Source: Candidatus Binatia bacterium (lineage in GTDB: Bacteria > Desulfobacterota > Binatia > UBA1149 > JAJCZL01). Taken from it: a stretch of DNA of 64,000 bases. The notes under the pieces were generated by a model. That model was not told the origin of the DNA. It saw nothing but the letters and a program-made list of their open reading frames with translations, and ran no database searches. Of the stretch, positions 25,686 through 34,975 are shown piece after piece. Location of the stretch: positions 42,072-106,071 of the forward strand of contig JANQEO010000006.1 of assembly GCA_028278325.1 (NCBI GenBank). The letters run 5' to 3'. A program made the position numbers and the translations under genes. Position 1 is the stretch's first letter, and the number at the start of each line of letters is the position of its first letter.

Positions 25686-25796
25686 ATGAGGCGCGTAGCG
25701 GCTAAAGAGCGAGCCATTACCTGTGCAGACTGTCAACGACATCCGCCCTATCCGTTCATCTACAGACTACTGAAGTCACTCCGGGGACAGCGGTGA
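25686..25796 (+). CDS. Possible 36-residue CxxC peptide overlapping the kinase start
   Basis: An ATG at 25686, preceded by GGGGGCGGACA, opens 36 codons with a CADC motif (ITCADCQRHPPYP) and a basic C-terminus. Its TGA (25794-25796) overlaps the GTG start of the histidine kinase (GTGA), which would couple the two. It may be a leader peptide or a small redox/zinc protein; it may also be chance. Confidence 0.35.
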   Translation: MRRVAAKERAITCADCQRHPPYPFIYRLLKSLRGQR

Positions 25797-27616
25797 GCGC
25801 AATCCTTCTACTCTCTATCTTCCTGCGAAGCGTCGCGATGGTGTCGGCGGCGCTCTTGGTACGGCGTGTCCATGACCTGCGCATGCTGTTCCCTGCAGGC
25901 GTGCTGGCCGTGATGATCGTGGAACAGCTCGTCCTGCTCTCGAGAACCAGCACGGGCTTCACGCTCTCTCCCCAGCTTCAGTGGCATCATCTGCCCGATC
26001 TCCTGGTGAGCATCCTTGCCGTCATCTCCGTGTTCGCTCTCGAGAGGATGATCCGCCAACGGCGCCGAGTCGTTAGAAAGCTGGAGAAGAGTGCTTCGGT
26101 CTTGCGCCAGATCATGGACTTGGTCCCCGTGCCGATCTTCGCAAAGGACAGGGAGGGACGGTTTCTCCTCGCAAACAAAGCGGTTGCCGAGGCTTACGGA
26201 ACCGACCCTGACACCATGATCGGCAAGCGCCAGCAAGACCTCTACGAGGGAGGCGAAAACCTAGACGCCTTTCTCGCCGAAGATCTCGAGGTGATCGAGA
26301 CGGGCGAACCTAAACACATCGGCGAAGAAACGTTCGTGAGGCCTGACGGCAGCCGGCGGATCTTCAGTACCACGAAGATCCCCTTCAGCATCGACGAAGA
26401 CTCTCCCCCGGCCGCATTGGGGGTCTCTATCGACATCACCGAGCAGAAGCGCACTCAGGAATCTCTGAGGAAGGCGCAGGATCACCTCGAAGAGCAGGTG
26501 CATGAGCGCACCGTGGCCCTCATGGAAAGCGAGGAGCGCTTTCGTCAGATGGCCGAGAGCATCGACGAGGTGTTCTTTCTGGTCGAGCGGAGCAGCAGCG
26601 TGCCTCGCATCCTCTACACGAGCCCCGGTTACGAGAAAGTCTGGGGCCGTAGCAGAGAGGAACTATACAGCAACGCCAGGGCGTGGATGGCGGCCATCCA
26701 TCCGGAGGACAGGCAAGCCGTCGCCGAGTCCTACGAGAACTACGAAACGGAACCCGAGTTCACCAACGAGTTCAGGATCACCAGACCCGACGGCGAGCAA
26801 CGCTGGATTCTCTCTCGCGGCAGCACGGTTCGAAATCCGGACACCAACACGGTGAGGATCGCAGGGGTGTCGCTCGACATCACCGAACAGAAACGCATCC
26901 AGGAGGAGCTGAGCGAGAGCAACGAGGAACTGGAAGCTTTCGTTCAGTCGATCTCTCACGACCTGAAAGCTCCCCTACGCGCCATCGAGGGGTTCGCCCA
27001 GGCCCTGGTCGACGACTACAGCGAGAAACTCGACGACAACGCGCGCGAGTATCTCGCGCTCATGAAAGACGGCGTCGACCGCATGGAGGAGCTTCTCAAC
27101 GATCTACTCCAACATGCCCGGCTCGGGCGCGATGTGAGCCTGGATCCGGTGGACATGAACGAGGTGGTGCAGCGCGTGGTCGCCACCCTGGCCCCGGCCA
27201 TCGCCGAAAAGCATGCCCAGGTGCGTGTCGACGGCGAGCTGCCGGCGGTCGTCGGTCACAGGGCCACGCTGGAAACGGCGATGCAGAACTTGATCAGCAA
27301 CGCCATAAAGTTCGTCAGACCGGGGGATAGGCCCGAGATCGTCATAGGCGCGAGGGAAGAGCGATCGCGGCACCGGTTCTACGTGAGAGACAACGGGATA
27401 GGGATAGACCCCAAGTATCACGAGGGCATCTTTTCGATGTTCGAGCGGCTCCATCCGCGCAAGACATACCCCGGTACGGGCATCGGCTTGGCGATCGTGA
27501 AGAAAGCGGCCGCCCTCCACACCGGCCAGGTCACCGTCGAGTCGCGCCCCGGCGGAGGCAGCACTTTCTGGTTCAGCATACCTCACAACCCCTCCCAGAA
27601 GGCTCGTCCGGCATGA
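25793..27616 (+). CDS. Membrane-linked PAS histidine kinase
   Basis: A 607-residue hybrid-free sensor kinase with GTG start. Residues 1-95 hold about three hydrophobic segments; PAS domains follow at about 98-215 (DLVPVPIFAKDREGRFLLAN) and 240-365 (VEDVFFLVE-like IDEVFFLVERSSSVPRILYT, each closing with a DITEQKR PAC segment). HisKA is at about 375-440 with SISHDLKAPLRAIEGFAQAL (His near residue 389), then the ATPase domain: N-box NLISNAIKFV, DNGIGI, F-box MFERLHPR, G-box GTGIGLAIVKK. The family is the bacteriophytochrome-like HWE-unrelated HK with a Rcp1-like partner. The stop overlaps the next gene's ATG by 4 nt. Confidence 0.94.
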   Translation: MSAILLLSIFLRSVAMVSAALLVRRVHDLRMLFPAGVLAVMIVEQLVLLSRTSTGFTLSPQLQWHHLPDLLVSILAVISVFALERMIRQRRRVVRKLEKSASVLRQIMDLVPVPIFAKDREGRFLLANKAVAEAYGTDPDTMIGKRQQDLYEGGENLDAFLAEDLEVIETGEPKHIGEETFVRPDGSRRIFSTTKIPFSIDEDSPPAALGVSIDITEQKRTQESLRKAQDHLEEQVHERTVALMESEERFRQMAESIDEVFFLVERSSSVPRILYTSPGYEKVWGRSREELYSNARAWMAAIHPEDRQAVAESYENYETEPEFTNEFRITRPDGEQRWILSRGSTVRNPDTNTVRIAGVSLDITEQKRIQEELSESNEELEAFVQSISHDLKAPLRAIEGFAQALVDDYSEKLDDNAREYLALMKDGVDRMEELLNDLLQHARLGRDVSLDPVDMNEVVQRVVATLAPAIAEKHAQVRVDGELPAVVGHRATLETAMQNLISNAIKFVRPGDRPEIVIGAREERSRHRFYVRDNGIGIDPKYHEGIFSMFERLHPRKTYPGTGIGLAIVKKAAALHTGQVTVESRPGGGSTFWFSIPHNPSQKARPA

Positions 27617-28086
27617 GCGACACTATCGGCGGAACGGGCCTGCCTGCACGCCCGCTGGAGATACTGCTCATCGAGGACGACGACACGGATGTGCAACTGA
27701 TCAACCGTGCTTTCAAGAAAGGCGGCATCGAGTTGCCCATACGCGCCATCTCCGACGGCGAAGCGGCCCTGGACTACCTGGAGAAGGGCGCGTCGCGCGA
27801 CAATATGAGCTCGACGGCTCCCGCTATCGTCCTGCTCGACCTCAAGCTCCCCAAGGTCAACGGCCTGGAAGTGCTCAAGCGCATCAAGGCCTCGGCCGTT
27901 CTCAAGCGGCTGCCCGTGATCGTGCTCACGTCCTCGGACCAGCCTGACGATGTGAACCAAGCCTACGATTTGGGAGCCAACAGCTACCTGGTCAAGCCTG
28001 TGAGCTTCGCGGACTTCTGCGACCTCGCCTCACACATCAAGACCTACTGGCTGAGATTGAACACCACCCCCACCGTTACGCTCTAG
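27613..28086 (+). CDS. Rcp1-type response regulator
   Basis: A 157-residue single receiver domain with EILLIEDDDTDVQLINRAFK (acidic pocket), LLDLKLPKVNGLEVL (phosphoacceptor Asp), LTSSDQ (Ser/Thr switch) and YLVKPVSFADF (Lys). The insertion around 'RDNM' and the overall layout are of the Rcp1 family. It is coupled to the kinase by an ATGA overlap and is its obvious phosphotransfer partner. Confidence 0.93.
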   Translation: MSDTIGGTGLPARPLEILLIEDDDTDVQLINRAFKKGGIELPIRAISDGEAALDYLEKGASRDNMSSTAPAIVLLDLKLPKVNGLEVLKRIKASAVLKRLPVIVLTSSDQPDDVNQAYDLGANSYLVKPVSFADFCDLASHIKTYWLRLNTTPTVTL

Positions 28087-28245
28087 GCGGAGCACCCCGG
28101 TCAAGGGAGCGAAGCGTCGGCTCGGGACCGCGGGAAACCCACGGGAACGGCCTATTTTGCGGCGTACATCTTTATGCAACCGAACATGCCGTGATGCTAG
28201 AATATCCCTTGTCATTTGCTCCGCGTGACCTCTCTGCCCGATTCG

Positions 28246-28632
28246 ATGAATAACACGATCGCACCACACGCTCGCCAGTTCTTCCTGTATCTCTTGACAG
28301 GGTCCGCGGCGACGATTGTCGATATCGGCGGATACTTCGCACTCCTGTACTTCGGTGCGTGGTACGTTGCCGCTTCCGTCGTGAGTGGAGTTGCGGGCTT
28401 CATCTGTGCGTTCCTGTTCCACAAATACTTCGCTTTCCAAGTCCGCCACTCGATCGGGAACCATTTCGTTCGATATTGCATTCTTGGAGCCTGGAATATT
28501 TTCGCCACGAACTTCATACTGTTCGCAACAGTCGAGTGGGTCGGCATCGCTCCGGAGATAGCCAAGTTTGTCGCAAACGGAGCCGTCGTCTTGTGGAACT
28601 TCTTCGCTTATAAATTCTTCGTATACGTGTAG
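28246..28632 (+). CDS. GtrA-like membrane protein
   Basis: 128 residues from the ATG at 28246 (a TTG at 28216 is in frame but less likely). Four membrane segments in the GtrA pattern: FLYLLTGSAATIVDIGGYFA, YVAASVVSGVAGFICAFLFH, followed by HKYFAFQ, and WNFFAYKFFVYV at the end. GtrA proteins are small flippase-like or lipid-linked-sugar components beside glycosyltransferases. It opens an AT-richer cassette with the formyltransferase 9 nt downstream. Confidence 0.88.
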   Translation: MNNTIAPHARQFFLYLLTGSAATIVDIGGYFALLYFGAWYVAASVVSGVAGFICAFLFHKYFAFQVRHSIGNHFVRYCILGAWNIFATNFILFATVEWVGIAPEIAKFVANGAVVLWNFFAYKFFVYV

Positions 28633-28641
28633 GGTACCAGG

Positions 28642-29373
28642 GTGAAAAAGAAGCTCTCCGTCGCAGCGTTTACCTACGACTTTCCCCACTACAGAGGAAT
28701 GATCGGCATCCTAAAACTGATGATGACCGGCCATAAGCCCGATGTCCTCCTCTGCCAGCCATGGAAGAAGCTCAACATCGCCGATTCGGAGATTCGATTC
28801 TCCCCGAGATACACCGACGTCCCTGAGACGCGGGAGATCGCGGAGTTCTTTGGCCTGGAGTGCCGGATCGGGGAACACAACTCCGACGAGATGGTTTCTT
28901 TTGTGAAGGAGAGAAACATCGACGTCGGTGTCATCTGTGGCGCCCGTATCCTGAACAAGAAGATCATCGAGGCGTTCAATGTGGGCGTCATCAACCCCCA
29001 CCCCGGCATCATTCCGATAAACAGGGGTCTCGATAATCTGAAGTGGGCGATCAATGACCGCATCCCTCAGGCCGTGACGACACATCTCATCGATCCACGC
29101 GTGGACATGGGGAGCATCATCGATATCCAGATCGTTCCCGTTCTCGAAGATGACACGCTCATCGATATTCACATTCGGCAACTGGAATTGATGACATTGA
29201 TGTTGATTGAGGCGATCGAGAAACTGGAATCCGGTTTCGTGCCCAAACCCCAGGTGGAGGAAGGGACCTACCACAAGTGCATCCCACCGGAACTCGAGAA
29301 GGATTTGATGGAGAACTTCGTCAGCTACAAGAAGGACTACGATCAGATCGTGAAGGAGTGGGAATCACAATGA
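28642..29373 (+). CDS. Formyltransferase-domain protein (sugar N-formyltransferase-like)
   Basis: A 243-residue protein with the Fmt-type formyltransferase fold. The catalytic triad is present: Asn and His in GVINPHPGIIPINRG and Asp in PRVDMGSIID. The start is GTG. Unlike methionyl-tRNA formyltransferase (about 310 residues) it lacks the tRNA-binding C-terminal domain and starts with a distinct N-terminal region (VAAFTYDFPHYRGMIGIL). Neighbours (aminotransferase, Gfo/Idh oxidoreductase, glycosyltransferase, GtrA) suggest it formylates an amino sugar of an LPS or glycoprotein glycan. Its end overlaps the convergent glycosyltransferase by 9 nt. Confidence 0.82.
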   Translation: MKKKLSVAAFTYDFPHYRGMIGILKLMMTGHKPDVLLCQPWKKLNIADSEIRFSPRYTDVPETREIAEFFGLECRIGEHNSDEMVSFVKERNIDVGVICGARILNKKIIEAFNVGVINPHPGIIPINRGLDNLKWAINDRIPQAVTTHLIDPRVDMGSIIDIQIVPVLEDDTLIDIHIRQLELMTLMLIEAIEKLESGFVPKPQVEEGTYHKCIPPELEKDLMENFVSYKKDYDQIVKEWESQ

Positions 29374-30045
29374 CCACCGCACCTTTATCATATCCCGCAC
29401 CGCAGCAACGACGGTCTTGATTCGAGCACCGGAGGCTACTCCGGCATTGCGGATCTCTGGTTCGAATTCCACCACGGCCGTCTTCTTTCCGTTTCGTACA
29501 GCCCGGATGACACGCTCCACCTCTGCGAAGACGCTTTGGGAGATGATGGGGATCTCCTTGACGATCGAAGTTCTCATGCACTTCACGCTTCCGGGATCAT
29601 GGAGATCGACACCGAAGAGGATCATGGGGAGCGCTCGGTATCCATAGGAAATGAGATGGCGATATGGGGTGTAGTTCTTCTGTGTTCTCTTGCAGATTAC
29701 GATATCGGTCCCTTCCTGAATGAGCGGAAGGCACTTTTCGAGAAGCTCCGGAGGATATTGTGCGTCACCGGGGGTGAGAAAGAGAACATCGTTCTTCGCT
29801 AGTCCGTAAAGCTCTTCGAAGGTGACGGCGATCCCCTGGTTTACGGGATGACGAAGCGCCCTAACCTCTCGGTGTTTGGCACTCAACATCTCCGCGATCT
29901 CCCACGTTCGGTCTTTGCTCGTGTCATCCAGAATGATGACTTCGCACTCCTGCTGAAGCTTGCCGGAGACCGCAAGGCAGCGCTCAACCACGGACTCCAA
30001 CGTGGTTTCCTCGTTGTATGCGGGGACGAGAAAAGAGACCGACAC
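29365..30045 (-). CDS. Glycosyltransferase family 2
   Basis: 226 residues with the GT-A fold: SVSFLVPAYNEETTLESVVE, EVIILDDTSKDRTWEIA (first Asp set), LTPGDAQYPPELL (the DxD-like position is GDAQ), and KCMRTSIVKEIPIIS near the C-terminus. The family is close to dolichol-phosphate mannosyltransferase-like enzymes working on polyprenyl-linked substrates. It is convergent with the formyltransferase and follows the aminotransferase by 4 nt on its own strand. Confidence 0.88.
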   Translation of the reverse strand: MSVSFLVPAYNEETTLESVVERCLAVSGKLQQECEVIILDDTSKDRTWEIAEMLSAKHREVRALRHPVNQGIAVTFEELYGLAKNDVLFLTPGDAQYPPELLEKCLPLIQEGTDIVICKRTQKNYTPYRHLISYGYRALPMILFGVDLHDPGSVKCMRTSIVKEIPIISQSVFAEVERVIRAVRNGKKTAVVEFEPEIRNAGVASGARIKTVVAAVRDMIKVRWSL

Positions 30046-30049
30046 TTGC

Positions 30050-31138
30050 CTACACCACCGCCCTTAATGTCTCTGCGACATAGGAGATTTGCTCTTCCGT
30101 CAGCTCAGGAAACATCGGCAGAGACAGGATGTCGCTTGCCAGGGCCTCGGAGACAGGAAACCTACCCAGATCGGTACCGCCGTATGCGGGCTGCAGGTGA
30201 ATGGGGATGGGATAGTGGATCCCTGTTGCGATCCCCGCATCCCTGAGAGCCCCCTGCACGCTTTCCCTGTTCGGCACCCGGGCAATGAAGAGATGATATA
30301 CGGACTCGCGATCTCGCTGTTCCTCCAGCAGCGCGACGTGACCTTCCAGGCGATCCCGGTAGCTGTTGGCATGGCTACGCCTTGCCTCGTTCCATGCGTC
30401 GAGATGCTGCAACTTCACCTGGAGTATCGCCCCCTGCAGCTCGTCCATCCTGTCGTTCCGGCCGATCACCGCGTGCTCATACTTCTTAGGAGAACCGTGA
30501 TCGCGTAGCTGCCTGACTCTCTCCGCGATGTCAGCGTTACTCGTGGTTACAGCCCCGCCTTCACCGTAGGCCCCGAGGTTCTTGCCGGGATAGAAGCTGA
30601 ACGCCCCCGCGTCCGCGAGGCTGCCGGCACGGCTTCCTTTGTAGCGTGCACCATGGGCCTGACAGCTGTCTTCGATGACGAGAATGTCGCTTGCTTTGGC
30701 GACGTCGAGAACGGCGTCCATGTCCGCCGGTTGTCCGTAGAGATGCACGGGAATGATCGCCTTCGTGTTCTTCGTAATGGCAGCGTCGAGCCTGGCGGGA
30801 TCCATGAGCGCATCACTTTCACGCGCGTCGACCAGCACGGGGGTCGCTCCGACAAGCGAAATCGCCTCGGCGGTGGCAAAGAACGTGTTCGCGACGGTGA
30901 TGACCTCGTCGCCGGGGCCGATGTCGTGCGCTCGCAGAAGTAGCTCCAGCGCCGCCGTCCCCGAACTCACCCCCACGGCGTGGTCCGACTCGCAGTACGC
31001 GGCAAACATCTTCTCGAACGCTTCCACCTCCGGCCCGCTCGCGAATGCACAGGAGCGGAGCACGCGGTCGACAGCGTCTTGGATTGGCTTCTCCAAGGCA
31101 GAGTATTGCGCCTTGAGATCGAGAAAAGGGACGTGCAT
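30050..31138 (-). CDS. DegT/DnrJ/EryC1 sugar aminotransferase
   Basis: 362 residues: MHVPFLDLKAQYSAL (family N-terminus), VGVSSGTAALELLLRAHDIG, DEVITVANTFFATAEAISL, VIEDSCQAHGARYKG and the PLP lysine in SFYPGKNLGAYGEGGAV. Such enzymes convert a keto sugar nucleotide to an amino sugar (WbpE, FdtB, PerA types). The start overlaps the last base of the oxidoreductase stop. With the oxidoreductase it resembles the WbpB/WbpE oxidation-transamination pair, supplying the amine that the formyltransferase would then modify (inference). Confidence 0.93.
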   Translation of the reverse strand: MHVPFLDLKAQYSALEKPIQDAVDRVLRSCAFASGPEVEAFEKMFAAYCESDHAVGVSSGTAALELLLRAHDIGPGDEVITVANTFFATAEAISLVGATPVLVDARESDALMDPARLDAAITKNTKAIIPVHLYGQPADMDAVLDVAKASDILVIEDSCQAHGARYKGSRAGSLADAGAFSFYPGKNLGAYGEGGAVTTSNADIAERVRQLRDHGSPKKYEHAVIGRNDRMDELQGAILQVKLQHLDAWNEARRSHANSYRDRLEGHVALLEEQRDRESVYHLFIARVPNRESVQGALRDAGIATGIHYPIPIHLQPAYGGTDLGRFPVSEALASDILSLPMFPELTEEQISYVAETLRAVV

Positions 31139-32148
31139 TACAACGTCAGGAAGATGTTGTCGTGCTTGAGCGATTCACCCGTAGCTTCGAGCATCCGGAC
31201 GACTTGCAGGCCTTCCTCTCCTCCCGTGAGGGGTCTTGTCCCGTTTTCGATGCAGTCGATGAAGTGTCCTGTTTCGACTGTCAGAGCTTCTGTTCTATCG
31301 AGCTCCGGGATGAGCACGTCGGACGCGCGATAGATCGGCGTGAACGCGGTGACTTCCTGGCCGGACAGATCCACGGCAACGCCCTTGTCGTACACGCGAA
31401 TCTTCTCACTCGGCTCGACATCGTTGTAGACGACCATCTTCTTGCTGCCGCCGAGCAGAGCCGTTCTCATCTTCACGGGCGACAGCCAGCTGACGCGAAG
31501 ATGCGCATGAAAGCCGCTCTGGTAGCGGATATTGATCGATCCGAGTTCTTCGTGGCTACTGCCGATGTGGTTATATCCTACGGCTTGCACAGCGGTCGGT
31601 TTCTCATCGATTAGGTAGGTGAGAATGGAAAGATCATGCGGTGCAAGATCCCAGATGACGTTTACATCCTCCTGCAGCAGCCCGAGGTTGATGCGTGTGG
31701 AGTCGAAATAGAAGAGTTCCCCTAGCTCCCCGCTATCGATGAGCTCGCGCATCTTTCTGATAGCTCCCGTGTAGACGAACGTGTGGTCTACCATGAGCGT
31801 GCGATCGTTCCTCTTCGCCAGCGCGATGAGTTCCTCACCTTGTTCCGCCGTCTGCGTCATGGGCTTTTCGATGAGCACATGCTTGCCCGCTTCCAGAGCC
31901 CTTCTTGCAAGTTCGAAGTGAGTGCCGACAGGCGTCGCGATGGCAACAGCATCGACGTCTCCGGAGAAGAGCTCGTCTGCATTCTTCGTCGTGTCGATTG
32001 CCGGGTAGATTTCCTGAACGTTCTTCAGGTTCTTTTCGCTGAGGTCGCAGACGACCGTTACCGTACTTCCTTCATGTGCATAGAAGTTTCGTACGAGGTT
32101 CGGTCCCCAATATCCGTAACCGATGACTCCGACGCGTAGTTTTCCCAT
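31138..32148 (-). CDS. Gfo/Idh/MocA sugar oxidoreductase
   Basis: 336 residues. N-terminal Rossmann fold VGVIGYGYWGPNLVRNFY; the cofactor site continues with VAIATPVGTHFELARRALEA and HVLIEKPMTQTAEQGEEL (EKP motif, Lys active site). Typical oxidoreductase of nucleotide sugar pathways such as WlbA/WbpB. First gene of the three-gene minus-strand set (oxidoreductase, aminotransferase, GT2). A promoter lies at 32168-32196. Confidence 0.92.
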   Translation of the reverse strand: MGKLRVGVIGYGYWGPNLVRNFYAHEGSTVTVVCDLSEKNLKNVQEIYPAIDTTKNADELFSGDVDAVAIATPVGTHFELARRALEAGKHVLIEKPMTQTAEQGEELIALAKRNDRTLMVDHTFVYTGAIRKMRELIDSGELGELFYFDSTRINLGLLQEDVNVIWDLAPHDLSILTYLIDEKPTAVQAVGYNHIGSSHEELGSINIRYQSGFHAHLRVSWLSPVKMRTALLGGSKKMVVYNDVEPSEKIRVYDKGVAVDLSGQEVTAFTPIYRASDVLIPELDRTEALTVETGHFIDCIENGTRPLTGGEEGLQVVRMLEATGESLKHDNIFLTL

Positions 32149-32167
32149 AATAAGTACGTATAAAAAC

Positions 32168-32196
32168 TATACACTATACTCGTCTAGAGTATGCAA
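32168..32196 (-). promoter_or_regulatory. Promoter of the minus-strand sugar operon
   Basis: On the minus strand TTGCAT (32196-32191), 17-bp spacer, TGTATA (32173-32168), inside a pronounced AT-rich tract. It fires toward the Gfo/Idh start at 32148, leaving a leader of about 13 nt after initiation. Confidence 0.45.
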
Positions 32197-32287
32197 AGAA
32201 TGCTGTGGTTTCCGACCCGCCCTCGTGCTCGCCGTTCGCCCCAGATCAGCATCAGCCGGTCATCGAAGTTGCTTCGGACACCATGCC

Positions 32288-33868
32288 CTAGGAGGCAGGG
32301 CGAGTCCGGGCAGGCCTGCGAACATCGTCCCCCTTGTCATCAGCGGCTTCGTAGACGATGATCCTGGCCCATTGCCGTTCAATCGTGCGCACGGGCTCGA
32401 AGCCGCCCGCAGATAATACGTCGTATATGGCCGTACGGCGCTCACGTACACCCGGGAAGATGTGCGTTTCGAAATACAACACGCGGCGCTTGTCAGCCAG
32501 AAAGTCGGGGTCGAAAGGACGAGACCCCCGGCCGGCAATGACGGAGCCCCGCCTCGCCGGGCGTACGTAGAACTTGTTGTGTCTGGATCGCTCGAAGTTA
32601 CTGTACATGGGCCAGTTGGAGTAGTAGCCGAGGGTGAACACGGCGTTCCAATGCACGACGACGCCGTCGTGCTTCTTCGCCATGCGCGTCAGCATCCTGA
32701 CCAGGCGAGCGTTGTCCACACCCGGATACTCGGCAGGACTGCCCACCGTCACCGCCAGAACCACGGCGGCAATCGCGAACGCTCCGGCCGAAACCGGCTT
32801 GATCACGGGGCTCAACCTCGAGAGCAACGTGGCTACGGCCGCCGCACCGGCAGAGGCCAGAAGAATCGTGACGGGGTAATGGAAGATGTCGGTCCGCCCT
32901 CCCCCCAGCGGATAGCTGCGCGTGACCGACGCTGCCACCAGCATCGCGAATACGGTCAAGAAGAATACGCCCTGCAGACGCGTCGCAGGCCTGACGAGCA
33001 GCCACACAAGACCGACCAACATCAAAGGCAGCAGTATCTCGATGGCGAAGGGAGTGGCTGACTCCACGGCTCGCACCCCGTGGCGGGCCAGAAAAGCAAC
33101 CACCGAGTCGACGGAGTCCAGCGGCAAGAAGGCCTTGTTCCAGAACGCGGCAAGGGCCGGCCTTGTCTGGTAACGAAGCCGCTCGAAGTAGAAGAGAGCA
33201 GCGCAAGCATCGAACGCCGCGACCGCCGCCAGAGATAGGTAAGGCCCCGGTGCTCGCCCCCGCAGCCACCCGAGAACCGGACGCACGAGGGGCAGGTGAA
33301 GAAGCGGTACGCTTACGAACACGGACACGAAAGACAAGATCAGAGCTGCCAACGACCAAGCAGCCAAGCGCGCCAGCCGGGCCGGATCGGAGTCCCCGAT
33401 GCGCGGCAACCCCCACAGCATGAGCAGGATTACCACCAGGCAATCGCTCGGGTACTGTTTGACCCTCGCCGAATAGGTAACAAGGAATGGGTTCACGGCC
33501 AGGCAAGCTGCGGCCACCAGCCCGAGGCTCGGCCAGCCCGTCAGCCGCGATACGGTAACTCCGATGCCGACGACGCAGCCGAGCCCGGCCAGGAAAGGAA
33601 AAAGCTGAAGTGATAGCTCCGGGTCGCCGATCAACCACCAGAAGGGTTTGAGAATCGCAACGAAGCCCGTCGGCGCTGATGCAGGGTAGGTGAAGAGATC
33701 CGCGAAGCCGGCGTACTTGACGAGATAGGCGACCCAAGCGTCGTCGAGCCAGAGCGAGCGCGGGTTCATCGCCGGCCACCGCAAGGCCACTGCCGCCCAC
33801 AGAACCACCGCGGCGGGGGGTAACAACCCTGCGCCGCTACGCCAGTCCGGCCACTCCCCTTTCGGCAC
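32288..33868 (-). CDS. Membrane glycosyltransferase (ArnT/PMT-like, GT-C)
   Basis: About 526 residues if read from the GTG at 33868 (a TTG at 33874 is equally possible; the frame reaches 33961). Eight or more membrane segments are followed by a soluble C-terminal region. The N-terminal loop MNPRSLWLDDAWVAYLVKYA carries the conserved acidic pair of polyprenyl-P-sugar transferases (LWLDEA-like), and a second conserved block is TYSARVKQYPSDCLVVILLM. It should transfer a sugar from polyprenyl phosphate to lipid A, glycan or protein outside the inner membrane. No ribosome binding site decides the start. Confidence 0.78.
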   Translation of the reverse strand: MPKGEWPDWRSGAGLLPPAAVVLWAAVALRWPAMNPRSLWLDDAWVAYLVKYAGFADLFTYPASAPTGFVAILKPFWWLIGDPELSLQLFPFLAGLGCVVGIGVTVSRLTGWPSLGLVAAACLAVNPFLVTYSARVKQYPSDCLVVILLMLWGLPRIGDSDPARLARLAAWSLAALILSFVSVFVSVPLLHLPLVRPVLGWLRGRAPGPYLSLAAVAAFDACAALFYFERLRYQTRPALAAFWNKAFLPLDSVDSVVAFLARHGVRAVESATPFAIEILLPLMLVGLVWLLVRPATRLQGVFFLTVFAMLVAASVTRSYPLGGGRTDIFHYPVTILLASAGAAAVATLLSRLSPVIKPVSAGAFAIAAVVLAVTVGSPAEYPGVDNARLVRMLTRMAKKHDGVVVHWNAVFTLGYYSNWPMYSNFERSRHNKFYVRPARRGSVIAGRGSRPFDPDFLADKRRVLYFETHIFPGVRERRTAIYDVLSAGGFEPVRTIERQWARIIVYEAADDKGDDVRRPARTRPAS

Positions 33869-34237
33869 GCTCAAGGCAGGCCTACTCGCGATCCCGACCC
33901 TGCACGGCCGTCTCGGCGACCGAACGATGCCGGCGCTGCGGCGCCGGGCGGACTGACACACAGAGAAACGAGTCTATGGCGAAGCACACGATGGGACGAC
34001 AGAGATCTGGGCGGCGCGAGGCATCCAGCCGGGGTCACCGCTGCCGCGACGATACAGAAGATCACGAGCATCATCAGAGGGTCGGCCCCGTGGTACGCCG
34101 CGCCGGCGGTCGCTCCGATCGGGCGGGAGCCCAAGAGTGGCGACACGATGCGCCACTGTCAACAGGCGGCCCCGAGGTGTGCCATAATGAGCGGCGCGTC
34201 CGGCCGGCTGTGAACCGGCGACGCGGAGAACTCGGCC

Positions 34238-34975
34238 TTGTCGACCAATCACAAGAGAGGATTCTTCTCCCAAGCCCAGCAGTACATCATCGCGGGCGTC
34301 CTGACGATCATCCCGATCTGGGTGACCTTGCTCGTGTTCCGCTTCCTGCTCGGCGTCTTGTCTGACCTCGGTCAGCCCACCGTCAAGGGACTGTCGTCGG
34401 CCCTGGAGCAAAGCGCCCCGGTCCTGTCTCGCTGGCTTCTACAGCCATGGTTTCAGTCGTCCCTGGCCGTGCTCTGGACCCTGGCCGTTCTCTACGTCCT
34501 TGGCTGGGTGGCGACCCAGGTCATCGGCGGCCGAATCATCGCCGCATTCGACACCCTCATGGCGCGTATCCCCCTGGTGCAGAGAATCTACGGATCGACG
34601 AAGAAGCTGCTGTCCGCACTGCAGACCAAGCCCGAAGGCGTCGACCGCGTGGTCCTGATCGAGTTCCCCAGCGCCGACATGAAAGCCGTCGGTTTCGTAA
34701 CGAGAACCTTCGTCGACGAATCGAGCGGCGAGGAACTGGCCGCCGTCTATGTGCCGACAACGCCTAACCCCACCTCCGGCTACCTGGAAATCGTGCCGGT
34801 GAGCAAGGTCGTCTCCACCGAGTGGTCGATGGATGATGCGATGGCCTTCATCATGTCGGGAGGCGCGGTAGCGCCTGGGCGCATCGACTACGGCCGCAGG
34901 ATCGAAGTCAGCCCTCTGGGAGAAAACGACGATCCCGGGCCCTCAGGCTCGGGCACGCCTACGCCTGAGTCCTAG
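34238..34975 (+). CDS. DUF502 family membrane protein
   Basis: 245 residues from a TTG start with GGAGAA upstream. Two membrane regions (YIIAGVLTIIPIWVTLLVFR and SSLAVLWTLAVLYVLGWVAT), followed by a soluble domain: ARIPLVQRIYGSTKKLLSAL, RVVLIEFPSADMKAVGFVTR, AVYVPTTPNPTSGYLEIVP and DDAMAFIMSGGAVAP. This block order is exactly DUF502. The C-terminus is an acidic Pro/Gly tail. It ends 33 nt inside the convergent NHL gene. Confidence 0.92.
   Translation: MSTNHKRGFFSQAQQYIIAGVLTIIPIWVTLLVFRFLLGVLSDLGQPTVKGLSSALEQSAPVLSRWLLQPWFQSSLAVLWTLAVLYVLGWVATQVIGGRIIAAFDTLMARIPLVQRIYGSTKKLLSALQTKPEGVDRVVLIEFPSADMKAVGFVTRTFVDESSGEELAAVYVPTTPNPTSGYLEIVPVSKVVSTEWSMDDAMAFIMSGGAVAPGRIDYGRRIEVSPLGENDDPGPSGSGTPTPES

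Noticed and set aside
33871..34146. Minus-strand frame with a lipoprotein-like MMLVIFCIVAAAVTPAGC
   Set aside because: Overlaps the glycosyltransferase start region, lacks a ribosome binding site and has no further domain; too weak to report as a gene.
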